Assembly (NCBI RefSeq): GCF_041360795.1
Contig: NZ_JBFUPW010000001.1
Coordinates: 1,116,001-1,180,000, forward strand
Length of the DNA stretch: 64,000 nt
DNA from: Arthrobacter_E sp041360795
Lineage (GTDB): Bacteria; Actinomycetota; Actinomycetes; Actinomycetales; Micrococcaceae
Direction of reading: 5' to 3'
The notes beneath the pieces are model-generated. The model made no database searches. It was not told the origin of the DNA and was given only the letters and a program-made list of their open reading frames with translations. Of the stretch, positions 12,816 to 21,072 are shown piece after piece; position 1 is the first letter of the stretch; each line of letters begins with the position of its first letter. A program made the translations under genes and the position numbers.

Positions 12816-15611
12816 TTGGTTGATCCACGGAGCGCACTCGTACTCACGCGAAAAGACCCGAAGTCTAGATGGTCGGACAGCACGCACGAGGTGGACTCCT
12901 TCGCCATCGGCGCGTCCAAGATCACCTTGACCTTTGTGCCGAAGCACGCAGGAAGCCCACGCATCGCGTACTCATACAGCCGGGTGCGGGCGGCCGTCTG
13001 TGCCCCAGGGACCCCGATTCTTGTGCCGGACCAGCATGTGGTCTTGGTGCGCGGAGTTCTGTGGTCATCGGCTCCCGAGATCTTCGAGTTCGATGGCCCG
13101 GATGGGCGACTGAGGAAGTTGTTCTGGACCAGCCGGGATGGCATCGAGAAAACGTGTTGGTACGAGGCGGAAGACGTGGTCATCATGGCTGACGCGACGT
13201 ACCGCTCTGCCCAGTCCAGTGCAGTCTTGGGCTATTTCCGAGAGATCATCGAGGCGAAGGATCCTGAATCCGACCCGATAGTCCGGGCCTATCGATCGTT
13301 CGATTTCGTCCATCCGGAGAGCGTGCTCGCAAGGTATCTTTCGGGAGGGCTGCCGTCACCACGGTCTGCGCCAGCTAAGCGGGTGTATCCATTTCGTAGC
13401 AACCTCAGCCAGCAGGAGGCTACCGAGAAAGCGCTGACGCATCAGATCTCGGTGATCGAGGGACCGCCCGGGACCGGAAAAACGGAGACCATCTTGAACC
13501 TGATCGCAAACATCGTCGTCAACGATCTGGGGAGCGTTGCCGTGGTGTCGTTGAGCAACTCCGCTGTCGAGAATGTGGGTGAGAAGCTCCAAGAGTACGG
13601 GTTCGGTCATATAGTGGCTGAGCTCGGAAACCGAACGAAACAGGAAGCCTTTTTCGCGGGCCAAAGGCAGCGCAATGAAGCTGCTGTCGCCTTTGCCCAT
13701 TGCTCGCCGCCCGCACCGGATCCCACGCAGCTTGCCGAGCTCGACGAGCGGCTGAGAGCGCTACAAGCCATGGAGCGCGAACGGGCACAGGCTCGGGCGC
13801 TCCTCGCCGAGTACCGGCTGGAGTATGATCACTTCCGACGACGCTGCGACGACGAAAAGTCGGTGAGTGTCGACTCGCTTCCGCTTTTGCGCCGCCCCAC
13901 CTCGCGCATCCTGGAGTTCCTTGCTGAGTCCTCCCTCGAAATGGAGTTTGGTTACCGCCCGGGTCTCATCGGTCGGGTGAGGAAATTCTTCAAGTATGGG
14001 CGTATACGAGACATCGATCCGGCCGACGTTGAAACTGTTCTCGCGCTTCAGTCCGCGTACTACCAAAAGCGCATTGCCGAACTCGTCTCAGACATCGCCA
14101 GGCTCGACGGCGAGCTCGATGGTTCCGACTTCGAAGAAGTAGCCCGCCAGCGGCAGCTGCGGTCGCTTGAGACATTTGCTGCATCGCTTGCATCAAGAGT
14201 CGGTCAAGGCGGCCGGGCCGACTTCACCCCGGACTCGCTACGGCACGCCACATCGTTTCGCTCGCTAGTTCACGAGTACCCATTGGTTCTCAGCACCTGT
14301 CACTCTTTGCGAAGAAATATTCCGGCAGGCAATCTGTTCGACTACCTCATCATTGACGAGGCGTCGCAGGTCGACCTCCTGAGTGCGAGCTTGGCGATGT
14401 CGGTGTGCCGAAACCTCGTCATTGTCGGTGACCGCAAGCAACTTCCGCAGATCAGCTCGATGCCGGAGGGCGCACTGCCGGCACCATCTCCGCCTTATGA
14501 CTATGTCGAGCAGAGCATCCTCTCCTCGTTGCAGTTTCTCTACGGCGAAGCGGTGCCGGTGACTCTGCTCCGTGAGCACTATCGCTGTCATCCTGCGATT
14601 ATCGGCTTCTGCAATCGTGCGTTCTACGATGGCCAACTGATTCCCTATACGAGCAGCGACGGCCGGGCCGCGCCGGCCATGAGGGTCCATCCCACAGCTC
14701 GCGGCAATCACATGCGCCAGCACCGAGGAGGCGGGAAATCGAATCAGCGGGAAATCGACGTCGTGCTTCAGGAAGTTCTCCCCGCAGCTCCGCCGGGCAC
14801 CCGGCTGGAGGACATTGCGTTCGCGGCGCCGTACCGACAGCAGGCTGACAAGGCCGCAGCGCAACTGAGCGATCAGATGGACACAGTCGACACCGTGCAT
14901 CGATTGCAGGGCCGACAGAAACGCATGGTGGTGCTGACAACGGTGCTGTCCGAGACCTGGCAGGGCCTCCGCGGCCTGCAGTTCGTCGACGACCCCAGGC
15001 TCATCAATGTCGCTGTGTCCCGAGCCATCGACACCTTTGTGCTCGTCACAAACTTCGACCAGCTTCCGAAGAGCCGGCATATACGGGATCTGATCGGTTA
15101 CATCGAGTACCACTATCCCGATCAGGCCGTCGAGCCGAGCGCGGTGGTGTCGGTTTTCGACCTGCTGTACCGAGACTTTGACGCGCAATTGGCTCCCCTG
15201 GCGGGTCGGCTCAGCAGCACGGCGAAGTACCGCTCGGAGGAGATCATCAGAGTGTTGATCGGAGACATCCTTGCCGAGCCGGCCCATGGCCATCTTCGAT
15301 TGCAGGAGCAAGTCTTCCTCAAGAATCTCGTAGCTCGAGGAACTTCGTTGAACGATGAGCAGCGTGCGTTTGTCCGGCGGACGTCCTCGGTCGACTTCGT
15401 GGTTTACAACACCGTGACTCAGCTACCGCAACTCGCCATTGAGGTGGACGGGTTCGCCTGGCACGAGAACAATCCAGCCCAGTTGAGGCGGGACAGAGTG
15501 AAGGACTCGGTCCTGCAACGCGTAGGGCTGCCTCTCCTTCGGCTCCGCACCACTGAGAGCGGAGAAGAAGACCGCATCCGGGGAGCCCTCGCCGCATCGG
15601 CGCGGGTTTGA
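12816..15611 (+). CDS. Superfamily 1 (Upf1-like) helicase fused to a restriction-type nuclease domain
   Basis: 931 residues from TTG 12816, which has GAGGAGG (12804-12810) 5 nt upstream; an in-frame ATG at 12750 sits on a hairpin and lacks a ribosome site. Walker A GPPGTGKT at 216-223; Walker B IIDEAS around 512-517; GDRKQLPQ; LREHYRCHP; and later motifs DTVHRLQGRQ and INVAVSRA complete an AAA_11/AAA_12 helicase. A charged, coiled-coil-like insert lies between the first motifs. The C-terminus has DFVVYN and AIEVDGFAWH (E876, D878) with a distal RRDRVKD, the DUF2726/VSR-like endonuclease pattern. Fusions of this kind occur in phage-defence loci; no partner gene is adjacent. Helicase certain, nuclease likely, defence role inferred. 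Confidence 0.88.
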   Translation: MVDPRSALVLTRKDPKSRWSDSTHEVDSFAIGASKITLTFVPKHAGSPRIAYSYSRVRAAVCAPGTPILVPDQHVVLVRGVLWSSAPEIFEFDGPDGRLRKLFWTSRDGIEKTCWYEAEDVVIMADATYRSAQSSAVLGYFREIIEAKDPESDPIVRAYRSFDFVHPESVLARYLSGGLPSPRSAPAKRVYPFRSNLSQQEATEKALTHQISVIEGPPGTGKTETILNLIANIVVNDLGSVAVVSLSNSAVENVGEKLQEYGFGHIVAELGNRTKQEAFFAGQRQRNEAAVAFAHCSPPAPDPTQLAELDERLRALQAMERERAQARALLAEYRLEYDHFRRRCDDEKSVSVDSLPLLRRPTSRILEFLAESSLEMEFGYRPGLIGRVRKFFKYGRIRDIDPADVETVLALQSAYYQKRIAELVSDIARLDGELDGSDFEEVARQRQLRSLETFAASLASRVGQGGRADFTPDSLRHATSFRSLVHEYPLVLSTCHSLRRNIPAGNLFDYLIIDEASQVDLLSASLAMSVCRNLVIVGDRKQLPQISSMPEGALPAPSPPYDYVEQSILSSLQFLYGEAVPVTLLREHYRCHPAIIGFCNRAFYDGQLIPYTSSDGRAAPAMRVHPTARGNHMRQHRGGGKSNQREIDVVLQEVLPAAPPGTRLEDIAFAAPYRQQADKAAAQLSDQMDTVDTVHRLQGRQKRMVVLTTVLSETWQGLRGLQFVDDPRLINVAVSRAIDTFVLVTNFDQLPKSRHIRDLIGYIEYHYPDQAVEPSAVVSVFDLLYRDFDAQLAPLAGRLSSTAKYRSEEIIRVLIGDILAEPAHGHLRLQEQVFLKNLVARGTSLNDEQRAFVRRTSSVDFVVYNTVTQLPQLAIEVDGFAWHENNPAQLRRDRVKDSVLQRVGLPLLRLRTTESGEEDRIRGALAASARV

Positions 15612-15671
15612 CCACAGGCTCAACAGGGGATCGCTCTGGACGGATCGCCCGCTTCGTGGTCGGCTGGAACC

Positions 15672-16049
15672 ATGAGTTCACTGATCCGGCACATCACCCT
15701 TGATGCGGCAGACCCCTTCCAGCTGGCACGGTTCTGGGCGGAAGCCCTGGACGGTTCACTGGGCGACGACGACGCGCCCGGCGATCCCGAAGCCATGGTC
15801 ACGTCCGCCGCCGGTGCGCTGCTGTTCGTCAGAGTCGATGACCGCAAGACCGTGAAGAACCGGATGCATCTGGACATTCAGCCCCAGGACCGCAGCCGCG
15901 ACGAGGAGGTCGAACGCCTGCTCTCGCTCGGGGCCACCGTCCAGGGTGACCACCGGCGGCCCGACGGGACCGGGTGGGTGACCCTGCACGATCCTGAGGG
16001 CAACGAATTCTGCGTCGAGCGCAGCGCCTCGGAAAGGGTGAACGGCTGA
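15672..16049 (+). CDS. VOC (glyoxalase/bleomycin-resistance fold) family protein
   Basis: 125 residues with the VOC pattern: ITLDAADPFQLARFWAEAL at the start, a central MHLDIQ strand and the closing LHDPEGNEFCV motif. Members include metal-dependent lyases, dioxygenases and drug-binding proteins; this short actinobacterial subgroup has no known substrate. It stands alone downstream of the helicase gene and marks the return to high-GC core-like codon use. Confidence 0.85.
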   Translation: MSSLIRHITLDAADPFQLARFWAEALDGSLGDDDAPGDPEAMVTSAAGALLFVRVDDRKTVKNRMHLDIQPQDRSRDEEVERLLSLGATVQGDHRRPDGTGWVTLHDPEGNEFCVERSASERVNG

Positions 16050-16128
16050 CGGCATGACGCCCGGCGACGGCTGACCAGGCGCGTTGCGACGCCACAGCCA
16101 CCCTTGTATGACATCCCCGAACGCGGCG

Positions 16129-16158
16129 TTGTCAGCGGTGAGTGTAAACGCTTACAAT
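16129..16158 (+). promoter_or_regulatory. Promoter of the LacI-pgm-GH65 operon with LacI-type operator
   Basis: TTGTCA (16129-16134), 18-nt spacer, TACAAT (16153-16158). The palindrome TGTAAACGCTTACA (16143-16156) overlaps the -10, and its form matches LacI/GalR-family sites with a central CG. It is 42 bp before the LacI start, so autorepression by the first gene is expected. Confidence 0.8.
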
Positions 16159-16197
16159 CACTGTCGGCGCTGACTCCATCGCGCCGGAATATGCACC

Positions 16198-17253
16198 ATG
16201 AAAGGGTTGAGGCCGTGTTCCTTGACTGAGCGTAACCGCGCGACGATCCGGGATGTCGCCCTGCTGTCCGGCCTGTCCATCTGCACCGTGTCGCGGGCCT
16301 TGAGGGGACTCCCCAACGTGTCAGAGGACGCCCAGCGCCGGGTCGAGGACGCAGCCTCCAAACTCGGATACCGCGCCTCGTCCGCCGCGGCGCGACTGGC
16401 AGGCGGCAGGACCGGATCCGTGGCGATCATCGTCCCCAGGGCCACCACCTGGTTCTTCGCCGAGGCGGTGGAAGCGGCCGAGGAGGTGTTCGCCGACAGC
16501 GGGCTCGACTCCGTGCTCATCAGCCTTCGCGGCCGCGCCGACGTCCGCGAGAGGATCTTCGGTGATCTGGACGCCCTGGCTCAGCGCGTCGACGGCGTGC
16601 TGCTGCTCGGCGTCGACCTCGGCGACGATGAGGTGGAGGCGCTGGCCGCCTCTCCTCTGGAGGTGGCGAGCATGGGACTGAGCGGCGTACCGTGGGACAC
16701 CGTAGGGATCGATGACGTTCGGGCGGCCCACGCGGCGACCAGTCACCTCGTCGGCCTCGGGCACGGGGATTTCGCCATCCTGGCGGTCGGCGAGGATGAC
16801 CGCGGAACCGTCGGCACCTCGGGCGACCGCCTCGCAGGGTTCACGCAGGCTCTGGCGGAACACCATCTCGAGGTGCATCCTGACCGCATCATCAAGGAAC
16901 CGTCCAGTATCGAAGGTGGGTACCGGGCCATGACCGAATTGATCGACAACCGGGGCCTCCCGGAGGCCGTGTTCGCGGCCTGTGACGAGGCCGCGTTCGG
17001 AGCGCTCAAGGCACTCCGCGAGCACGGGCTGTCCGCTCCGAAGGACGTCTCGCTCATCGCCATCGACGACCACCCGATGAGCACCGTCCTGGGGCTCACC
17101 ACCGTCGCGCAGCCAGTGGCGGACCAGGCGGCCTTCGCCGCCGATCTGCTCACCGAACGCCTTCAAGGACGGGCGGGGGAGCCGCAGGTCCATCGCCTGC
17201 CCGTCACCCTGATCGAACGCAAGACCACCCGCCGCCCCCGGCGTCAACCCTGA
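16198..17253 (+). CDS. LacI-family transcriptional repressor of a disaccharide operon
   Basis: 351 residues. DNA-binding domain ATIRDVALLSGLSICTVSRALRG (about 15-37) and hinge region, followed by a periplasmic-binding-protein-like sensor domain ending in DHPMSTVLGLTTVAQPV, characteristic of LacI/GalR proteins. The usual alanine-rich recognition helix has Ile-Cys in SICTVSR. It is the first gene of an operon with a beta-phosphoglucomutase and a GH65 phosphorylase, so the inducer is probably maltose, trehalose, kojibiose or a phosphorylated derivative (inference). Its own operator overlaps the promoter. Confidence 0.92.
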   Translation: MKGLRPCSLTERNRATIRDVALLSGLSICTVSRALRGLPNVSEDAQRRVEDAASKLGYRASSAAARLAGGRTGSVAIIVPRATTWFFAEAVEAAEEVFADSGLDSVLISLRGRADVRERIFGDLDALAQRVDGVLLLGVDLGDDEVEALAASPLEVASMGLSGVPWDTVGIDDVRAAHAATSHLVGLGHGDFAILAVGEDDRGTVGTSGDRLAGFTQALAEHHLEVHPDRIIKEPSSIEGGYRAMTELIDNRGLPEAVFAACDEAAFGALKALREHGLSAPKDVSLIAIDDHPMSTVLGLTTVAQPVADQAAFAADLLTERLQGRAGEPQVHRLPVTLIERKTTRRPRRQP

Positions 17254-17262
17254 GGACTCCCC

Positions 17263-17997
17263 ATGACCACATCACTGAACACGTCGATCTGGGACGGCAC
17301 CGAGGCGCTCCTGTTCGACCTCGACGGCGTGCTGACCCCCACCGCTCTTGCCCATGAACAGGCCTGGCGCACGTTGTTCGAGGACGTTCTCGCCGTCGAA
17401 GGCATCGGACCGGCCTACACGGATGCCGACTACTACGCCCACATCGACGGGCGGCCGCGGTATGACGGAGTCCGCGAATTCCTGGCCTCGCGAGGCCTCA
17501 CCCTGCCCGAGGGCCAGGACGACGACGCGCCGACCGAACGCACCGTCCGCGGGCTCGGAAACCTCAAGAACCGCCTGTTCGCCCAGATCATCGAGGACGG
17601 CATCGAACCGTACCCTGGTTCGTCCCGCTTCGTGGCGGCAGCCCGGAAGCGCGGCGTGAAGCTCGCCGTCGTGTCGTCGTCCCGCAACGCTCCGGCCGTG
17701 CTGGAGGCGGCAGGGATGGCGGATCTGTTCCCCATCGTGGTGGACGGCAACGTCGCGGCCCGCGAGGGGCTGCCCGGCAAACCGCATCCGGCTACGTTCC
17801 TGCGGGCCGCCGAGCTGCTCGGAGTGGACCCTGCGGCAGCCACGGTGGTGGAGGACGCCGTCTCCGGAGTCGAAGCCGGAGCGGCCGGTGGGTTCCGCGC
17901 CGTGATCGGCGTGGACCGTGGAGCGGGGGAGGATGTCCTGCGCTCCGCCGGGGCCACGCTCGTGGTGTCCGATCTCGACGAACTGCTCCCTGCCTGA
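17263..17997 (+). CDS. Beta-phosphoglucomutase-like HAD hydrolase
   Basis: 244 residues. HAD motif I LLFDLDGVLTPTA (Asp19 nucleophile, Asp21 acid/base), motif II VVSSSRN, motif III lysine in GKPHP, and motif IV VVEDAVSGVEAG. Beta-phosphoglucomutase converts beta-glucose 1-phosphate, the product of inverting GH65 phosphorylases, to glucose 6-phosphate. Lying between the LacI regulator and the GH65 gene supports this over a generic phosphatase. Starts 9 nt after the regulator stop. Confidence 0.88.
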   Translation: MTTSLNTSIWDGTEALLFDLDGVLTPTALAHEQAWRTLFEDVLAVEGIGPAYTDADYYAHIDGRPRYDGVREFLASRGLTLPEGQDDDAPTERTVRGLGNLKNRLFAQIIEDGIEPYPGSSRFVAAARKRGVKLAVVSSSRNAPAVLEAAGMADLFPIVVDGNVAAREGLPGKPHPATFLRAAELLGVDPAAATVVEDAVSGVEAGAAGGFRAVIGVDRGAGEDVLRSAGATLVVSDLDELLPA

Positions 17998-18093
17998 TCC
18001 TGCCTCGCCCCACTCCCACCCCACACTCCGCCAGGACACTTCCCCCACGTCCCGGCGTCCCCCCCGATCGATCCAGCGTCCGAAAGCCTTCCC

Positions 18094-20427
18094 ATGTCTC
18101 TGATCTCCGCTGACCGCACCCGATTCCCCGCCGACCCCTGGGCCTTGCTCGAAACGTCGTACACGCCCGGATCGGAAGGCGCCCTGGAGACCGTCTTCGC
18201 CCTCGGCAACGGTCACCTCGGCGTGCGCGGCTCCCATGCTTCCGCCGCCGACGCCTTCCTGCCGGGCAGCTTCATCAACGGTTTCCACGAAACGTTCGAC
18301 ATCCGCCATGCCGAAAACGCCTACGGCTTCGCCAAGCAGGGCCAGCGGATGCTGTACGTGCCGGACGCGCAGGAGACGCTGTTGCGCGTGGACGGCGAGG
18401 AGCTCGCGCTCGGCGCCGTGCCGGTCCTCGACTACCGCCGCACCCTGGACTTCGCGAGCGGGGTCTACGAATGCGCCATCGTCTGGCAGTGCGCTTCCGG
18501 CGCGGTCGTCACCACGGTCGAACGCCGGGTGCTCGGGCAGAGCCACCGCGGTTCGCTCGCCGTCGAACTGCGCCTGAGCGCGGACCGCCGGATCGTGCTG
18601 GATGCGGTTTCTCAGGTGGTGAACCGGCAGGATCAGCCGGCCGAGGACCACTCGGATCACGACCCCCGTCGCTCGGGACGTCACGCCGGCCGCGTGCTCA
18701 TGCCGGCAGCCAGCGACGGCGCCAAGGGCTCCCTGCGGCTCGCCTGGACGACGGCGGCCTCCCGCCAGAGCGTCGCCGTCGCGGTCGATCATGTGGCACC
18801 GGGCGCCCTCCCGCCCTTTTCAACGGAGACGGACGCCGACCGGAGCTCGGTCCGCTACGTCCTGCCGGTCGACCCGGGGGAGGAGTTCGTGCTCGAAAAG
18901 CGCGTCTCCTATGCCGTGGGTCCAGACACGCCGGAGACGCTCCTGGCCCGCGCCGAGGAGTCGCTTCTCAGCTTCGAGGAGCTCGCCGCGGAATCGGCCG
19001 CACACTGGGCGGAGTACTGGTCCACCGCGGACATCGAGCTCCCCGGGCAGCCGGAGCTGCAGCAGGCGGTCCGCTGGAATCTCTTCCAGCTGGGCCAGGC
19101 GACCGCGCAAGCGGGCGTGTCCGGGATCCCCGCCAAGGGCGTCAGCGGTTCGGGCTACGAAGGCCACTACTTCTGGGACCAGGAGGTGTACCTGATGCCC
19201 TACCTCAGCTACACGTCCCCGGATGCCGCCCGCAAGGTGCTCGCGTTCCGGCACTCGATGCTGCCCGCGGCGCGGGCCCGGGCCGCCGAGCTCAGTGTGG
19301 ATGGCGCCCTCTTCCCGTGGCGCACCATCAACGGCCAGGAGGCCAGCGCGTACTACGCCGCCGGCACCGCGCAGTTCCACATCAACGCCGCCGTCGCCTT
19401 CGCCGCGGCCCGGTATGTCTGGGCCACGGGCGATGAGGAATTCCGCACGGGAGAGGGGGCGGAGATCCTCTCCGAGACCGCCAGGATGTGGGTCTCCTTG
19501 GGCTTCTTCGGCAAGGACGGACGCTTCCACTTGCACGGTGTCACGGGTCCGGATGAGTACACGGCCGTAGTCAACAACAACCTGTACACGAACGTCATGG
19601 CGCGGTTCAATCTCCGGGCCGCGGCCGCCGTCGAGGGGCACTTCGCCGGAGTGACGGAGCGGCAGCTCTGGTCCGAAGCCGCGGAGCGGATGACCCTGCC
19701 TTACGACACCGATCTGCGCGTCCATGCCCAGGATGCCGACTTCATGACCCTGGAACCCTGGGACTGGGACGTGCCACGGGACAAGTACCCGCTGCTGCTG
19801 CACTTCCACCCGCTGGTGATCTACCGGCATCAGGTGCTCAAGCAGGCGGACACGGTGCTCGCGATGTTCCTGCAGTGGCAGGACTTCAGCGCCGAAGAGA
19901 AACAGCGCGCCTTCGATTTCTACGATCCGCTGACCACCGGCGACTCGACGCTCTCCGCGTGCGTGCAGGGCATCATGGCGGCCGAGGTCGGGTATGGGGA
20001 CGTGGCGCTCCGGCACTTCACGACGGCGGCGTTCATCGACCTGGACGATCTGCACCACAACACGGTGGACGGCGTCCACACGGCCTCGGCGGGTGGCGTC
20101 TGGGCCGCCCTCGTCAACGGCTTCGCGGGCTTCCGAGACCAGGGGGAGCACCCGCTCTTCGACCCCCGGCTGCCGGAAGGCTGGGAGGGGCTCGCCTTCC
20201 GCCTGCGGATGCGGGGTTCGGTGCTCGCCGTGCGGCTGGCGCCGGGCGAGATCATGCTGAGCGTCGAATCCGGTGGGCCTCTGGAGGTCCAGGTCCGGGA
20301 CCAGCTCGTCCACGTGGGGGCCGATCCGGTGCGGGTGGCCCTCGCGCCGGTGCCGTCCCCGGCGCCGAGCGTCTTCCCGCAGTCGCCCGCCACGTCCGGG
20401 CTGCAGACGGTGCTGACCCGCTCCTGA
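18094..20427 (+). CDS. Glycoside hydrolase family 65 disaccharide phosphorylase
   Basis: 777 residues, the normal GH65 length: N-terminal beta-sandwich with GNGHLGVRG, (alpha/alpha)6 barrel with GYEGHYFWDQE, AQFHINAAVAFAAARYV and the catalytic acid Glu488 in VTGPDEYTAV, then a C-terminal beta-sandwich. GH65 enzymes phosphorolyse maltose, trehalose, kojibiose or nigerose to beta-glucose 1-phosphate plus glucose; the adjacent phosphoglucomutase takes the product. Substrate cannot be fixed from sequence. No sugar transporter accompanies the operon. A 96-nt gap separates it from the mutase gene, with no terminator seen. Confidence 0.92.
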   Translation: MSLISADRTRFPADPWALLETSYTPGSEGALETVFALGNGHLGVRGSHASAADAFLPGSFINGFHETFDIRHAENAYGFAKQGQRMLYVPDAQETLLRVDGEELALGAVPVLDYRRTLDFASGVYECAIVWQCASGAVVTTVERRVLGQSHRGSLAVELRLSADRRIVLDAVSQVVNRQDQPAEDHSDHDPRRSGRHAGRVLMPAASDGAKGSLRLAWTTAASRQSVAVAVDHVAPGALPPFSTETDADRSSVRYVLPVDPGEEFVLEKRVSYAVGPDTPETLLARAEESLLSFEELAAESAAHWAEYWSTADIELPGQPELQQAVRWNLFQLGQATAQAGVSGIPAKGVSGSGYEGHYFWDQEVYLMPYLSYTSPDAARKVLAFRHSMLPAARARAAELSVDGALFPWRTINGQEASAYYAAGTAQFHINAAVAFAAARYVWATGDEEFRTGEGAEILSETARMWVSLGFFGKDGRFHLHGVTGPDEYTAVVNNNLYTNVMARFNLRAAAAVEGHFAGVTERQLWSEAAERMTLPYDTDLRVHAQDADFMTLEPWDWDVPRDKYPLLLHFHPLVIYRHQVLKQADTVLAMFLQWQDFSAEEKQRAFDFYDPLTTGDSTLSACVQGIMAAEVGYGDVALRHFTTAAFIDLDDLHHNTVDGVHTASAGGVWAALVNGFAGFRDQGEHPLFDPRLPEGWEGLAFRLRMRGSVLAVRLAPGEIMLSVESGGPLEVQVRDQLVHVGADPVRVALAPVPSPAPSVFPQSPATSGLQTVLTRS

Positions 20428-20586
20428 GTGAGCGGCCGGAGTGGGTGGCCCGCGTCGCCCTGCACGGTGTTTTCTCCATCACTTTCAGGCCGAGTTCCGG
20501 GGTTTGTTACGGATGATCCCGCTTCGGCCGAGGGTCCGCACGGTACCGTTTTGACCAGGCCATCATCGTTGAAAAGGAGCACCAGC

Positions 20587-21018
20587 ATGCCGGAGATCAT
20601 CGTCGTCGGAGTGGACGGAACCGAGACCGCAGCGCGAGCCGCCGAGCAGGCCCTGCGACTCGCCCAGGGCTTCGGCGCCACGCTGCACGTGGTCACCGCC
20701 TATGAAGGCACCAAGGCGTCTCTGCACGGCGCCAACTACGAGCGTGCCGTGATCTTCGGCGACCGCCAGGAGAAGGCTGCCGAGACCGCCAGGACGGTCG
20801 CCGGCACGCTGTCCGCCGACGGTGTCCAGGTCGAAGCCTTCTCCGTCGTGGGCACCCCCGCCGAGGCGCTCATCGCCCACGCCGAAGAACACGACGCCAG
20901 CGTGATCGTGGTGGGCAACCGCCGCATGAGGGGCCTGGCCCGTGTCCTGGGCAGCGTCGCCAACTCGGTGGCGCACGAGGCCAAGTGCAACGTCTACATC
21001 GCGGACACCACCGAGTAG
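20587..21018 (+). CDS. Universal stress protein (UspA family, single domain)
   Basis: 143 residues. The start VVGVDGTETAARAAEQAL and the ATP-binding VVGNRRMRGLARVLGSVANSVAHEA motif (G-x2-G-x9-G[S/T]-like) are typical of ATP-binding UspA proteins; the final strand NVYIAD completes the fold. ATG at 20587 follows AAAAGGAGC. Stands alone in its own transcription unit. Stress-linked ATP/AMP-binding protein with no defined reaction. Confidence 0.92.
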   Translation: MPEIIVVGVDGTETAARAAEQALRLAQGFGATLHVVTAYEGTKASLHGANYERAVIFGDRQEKAAETARTVAGTLSADGVQVEAFSVVGTPAEALIAHAEEHDASVIVVGNRRMRGLARVLGSVANSVAHEAKCNVYIADTTE

Positions 21019-21072
21019 TCCGCACGGAACGGCACGACGCCGTCACCCGCCGGGGCACCCTAGGATCGAGGC

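Noticed and set aside
15612..15671. Attachment-site duplicate of the tRNA-Ala 3' end at the right edge of the accessory block
   Set aside because: Looked for the GGTTCGAATCCCC segment here and near 12615-12750; it is not present.
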